Notes under the pieces: generated by a model
What the model saw: the letters and a program-made list of their open reading frames with translations, nothing else
Database searches by the model: none
Told to the model about the DNA's origin: nothing
NCBI GenBank assembly: GCA_029215795.1
Contig: JARDYH010000001.1
Location: forward strand, 398,821,154-398,885,153
Length of the DNA: 64,000 nucleotides
Source of the DNA: Anniella stebbinsi
Taxonomy: Eukaryota > Chordata > Lepidosauria > Squamata > Anniellidae
Direction: 5' to 3'
Shown here: one piece after another, positions 63,886-64,000 of the stretch
How positions within the stretch are numbered: position 1 is the stretch's first letter
How the letters are laid out: each line of letters opens with the position of its first letter
Position numbers and translations under genes: made by a program

Positions 63886-64000
63886 ACTCCCGTTTTCTAT
63901 TCTTGGTGCAATTCAATCCCACAGAAGCCTAGGAAACGATGCAAATAGCTTACTCACAGTTCAGTTCTTAAGAAACTAGTGTTGCAAGTTTGCCTCTGCC

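Overview
This window looks like nuclear DNA from a squamate reptile (lizard or snake). Genes are sparse and split by long GT-AG introns. Most of the rest is decayed transposable elements of lepidosaur type: CR1 3' ends, L2-like LINE ends, tRNA-derived SINEs of Sauria and ACA-like type, an R4/Dong-like LINE, Penelope-like elements, and many small foldback DNA transposons. There is no bacterial, phage, plasmid or CRISPR content. I cannot name the species.

The one gene I can reconstruct is FAM81A on the + strand. Eight coding exons lie at 40935-40981, 42979-43252, 44501-44619, 51931-52060, 53609-53715, 54813-54948, 56178-56373 and 57548-57654. All internal boundaries are GT-AG and every phase joins. 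The predicted protein is 371 residues, almost all coiled coil, close to the length of human FAM81A as I recall it. The first coding exon is my own proposal; the other seven are secure by similarity.

A CpG island at about 27940-28720 is the only strong promoter-like region. On its minus strand an ATG with a good Kozak context is followed at once by a splice donor. In human, MYO1E and FAM81A are head-to-head neighbours, so I infer a bidirectional promoter here. MYO1E would run leftward, making 1-28.3 kb its first intron, with no MYO1E coding exon seen there. FAM81A would run rightward, making 28.7-40.9 kb its 5' untranslated exon(s) and first intron(s). A second GC-rich block at 34740-35056 ending in a good donor may be an alternative untranslated exon.

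Layout: 1-27.9 kb is repeat-rich with no gene seen. 27.9-28.7 kb is the CpG island. 28.7-40.9 kb is FAM81A 5' intron with nested transposons. 40.9-57.65 kb holds the FAM81A coding exons and introns. 57.65-64 kb is 3' UTR and downstream sequence with repeats and some unique blocks. I found no evidence of a new multigene system. The most interesting material is the transposon biology: TA-flanked foldback MITEs, hAT-type MITEs with recognisable 8-bp target duplications (one nested in a Penelope-like gene, one in a local duplication), Penelope fragments with hammerhead-ribozyme-like cores, and a three-copy unclassified repeat.
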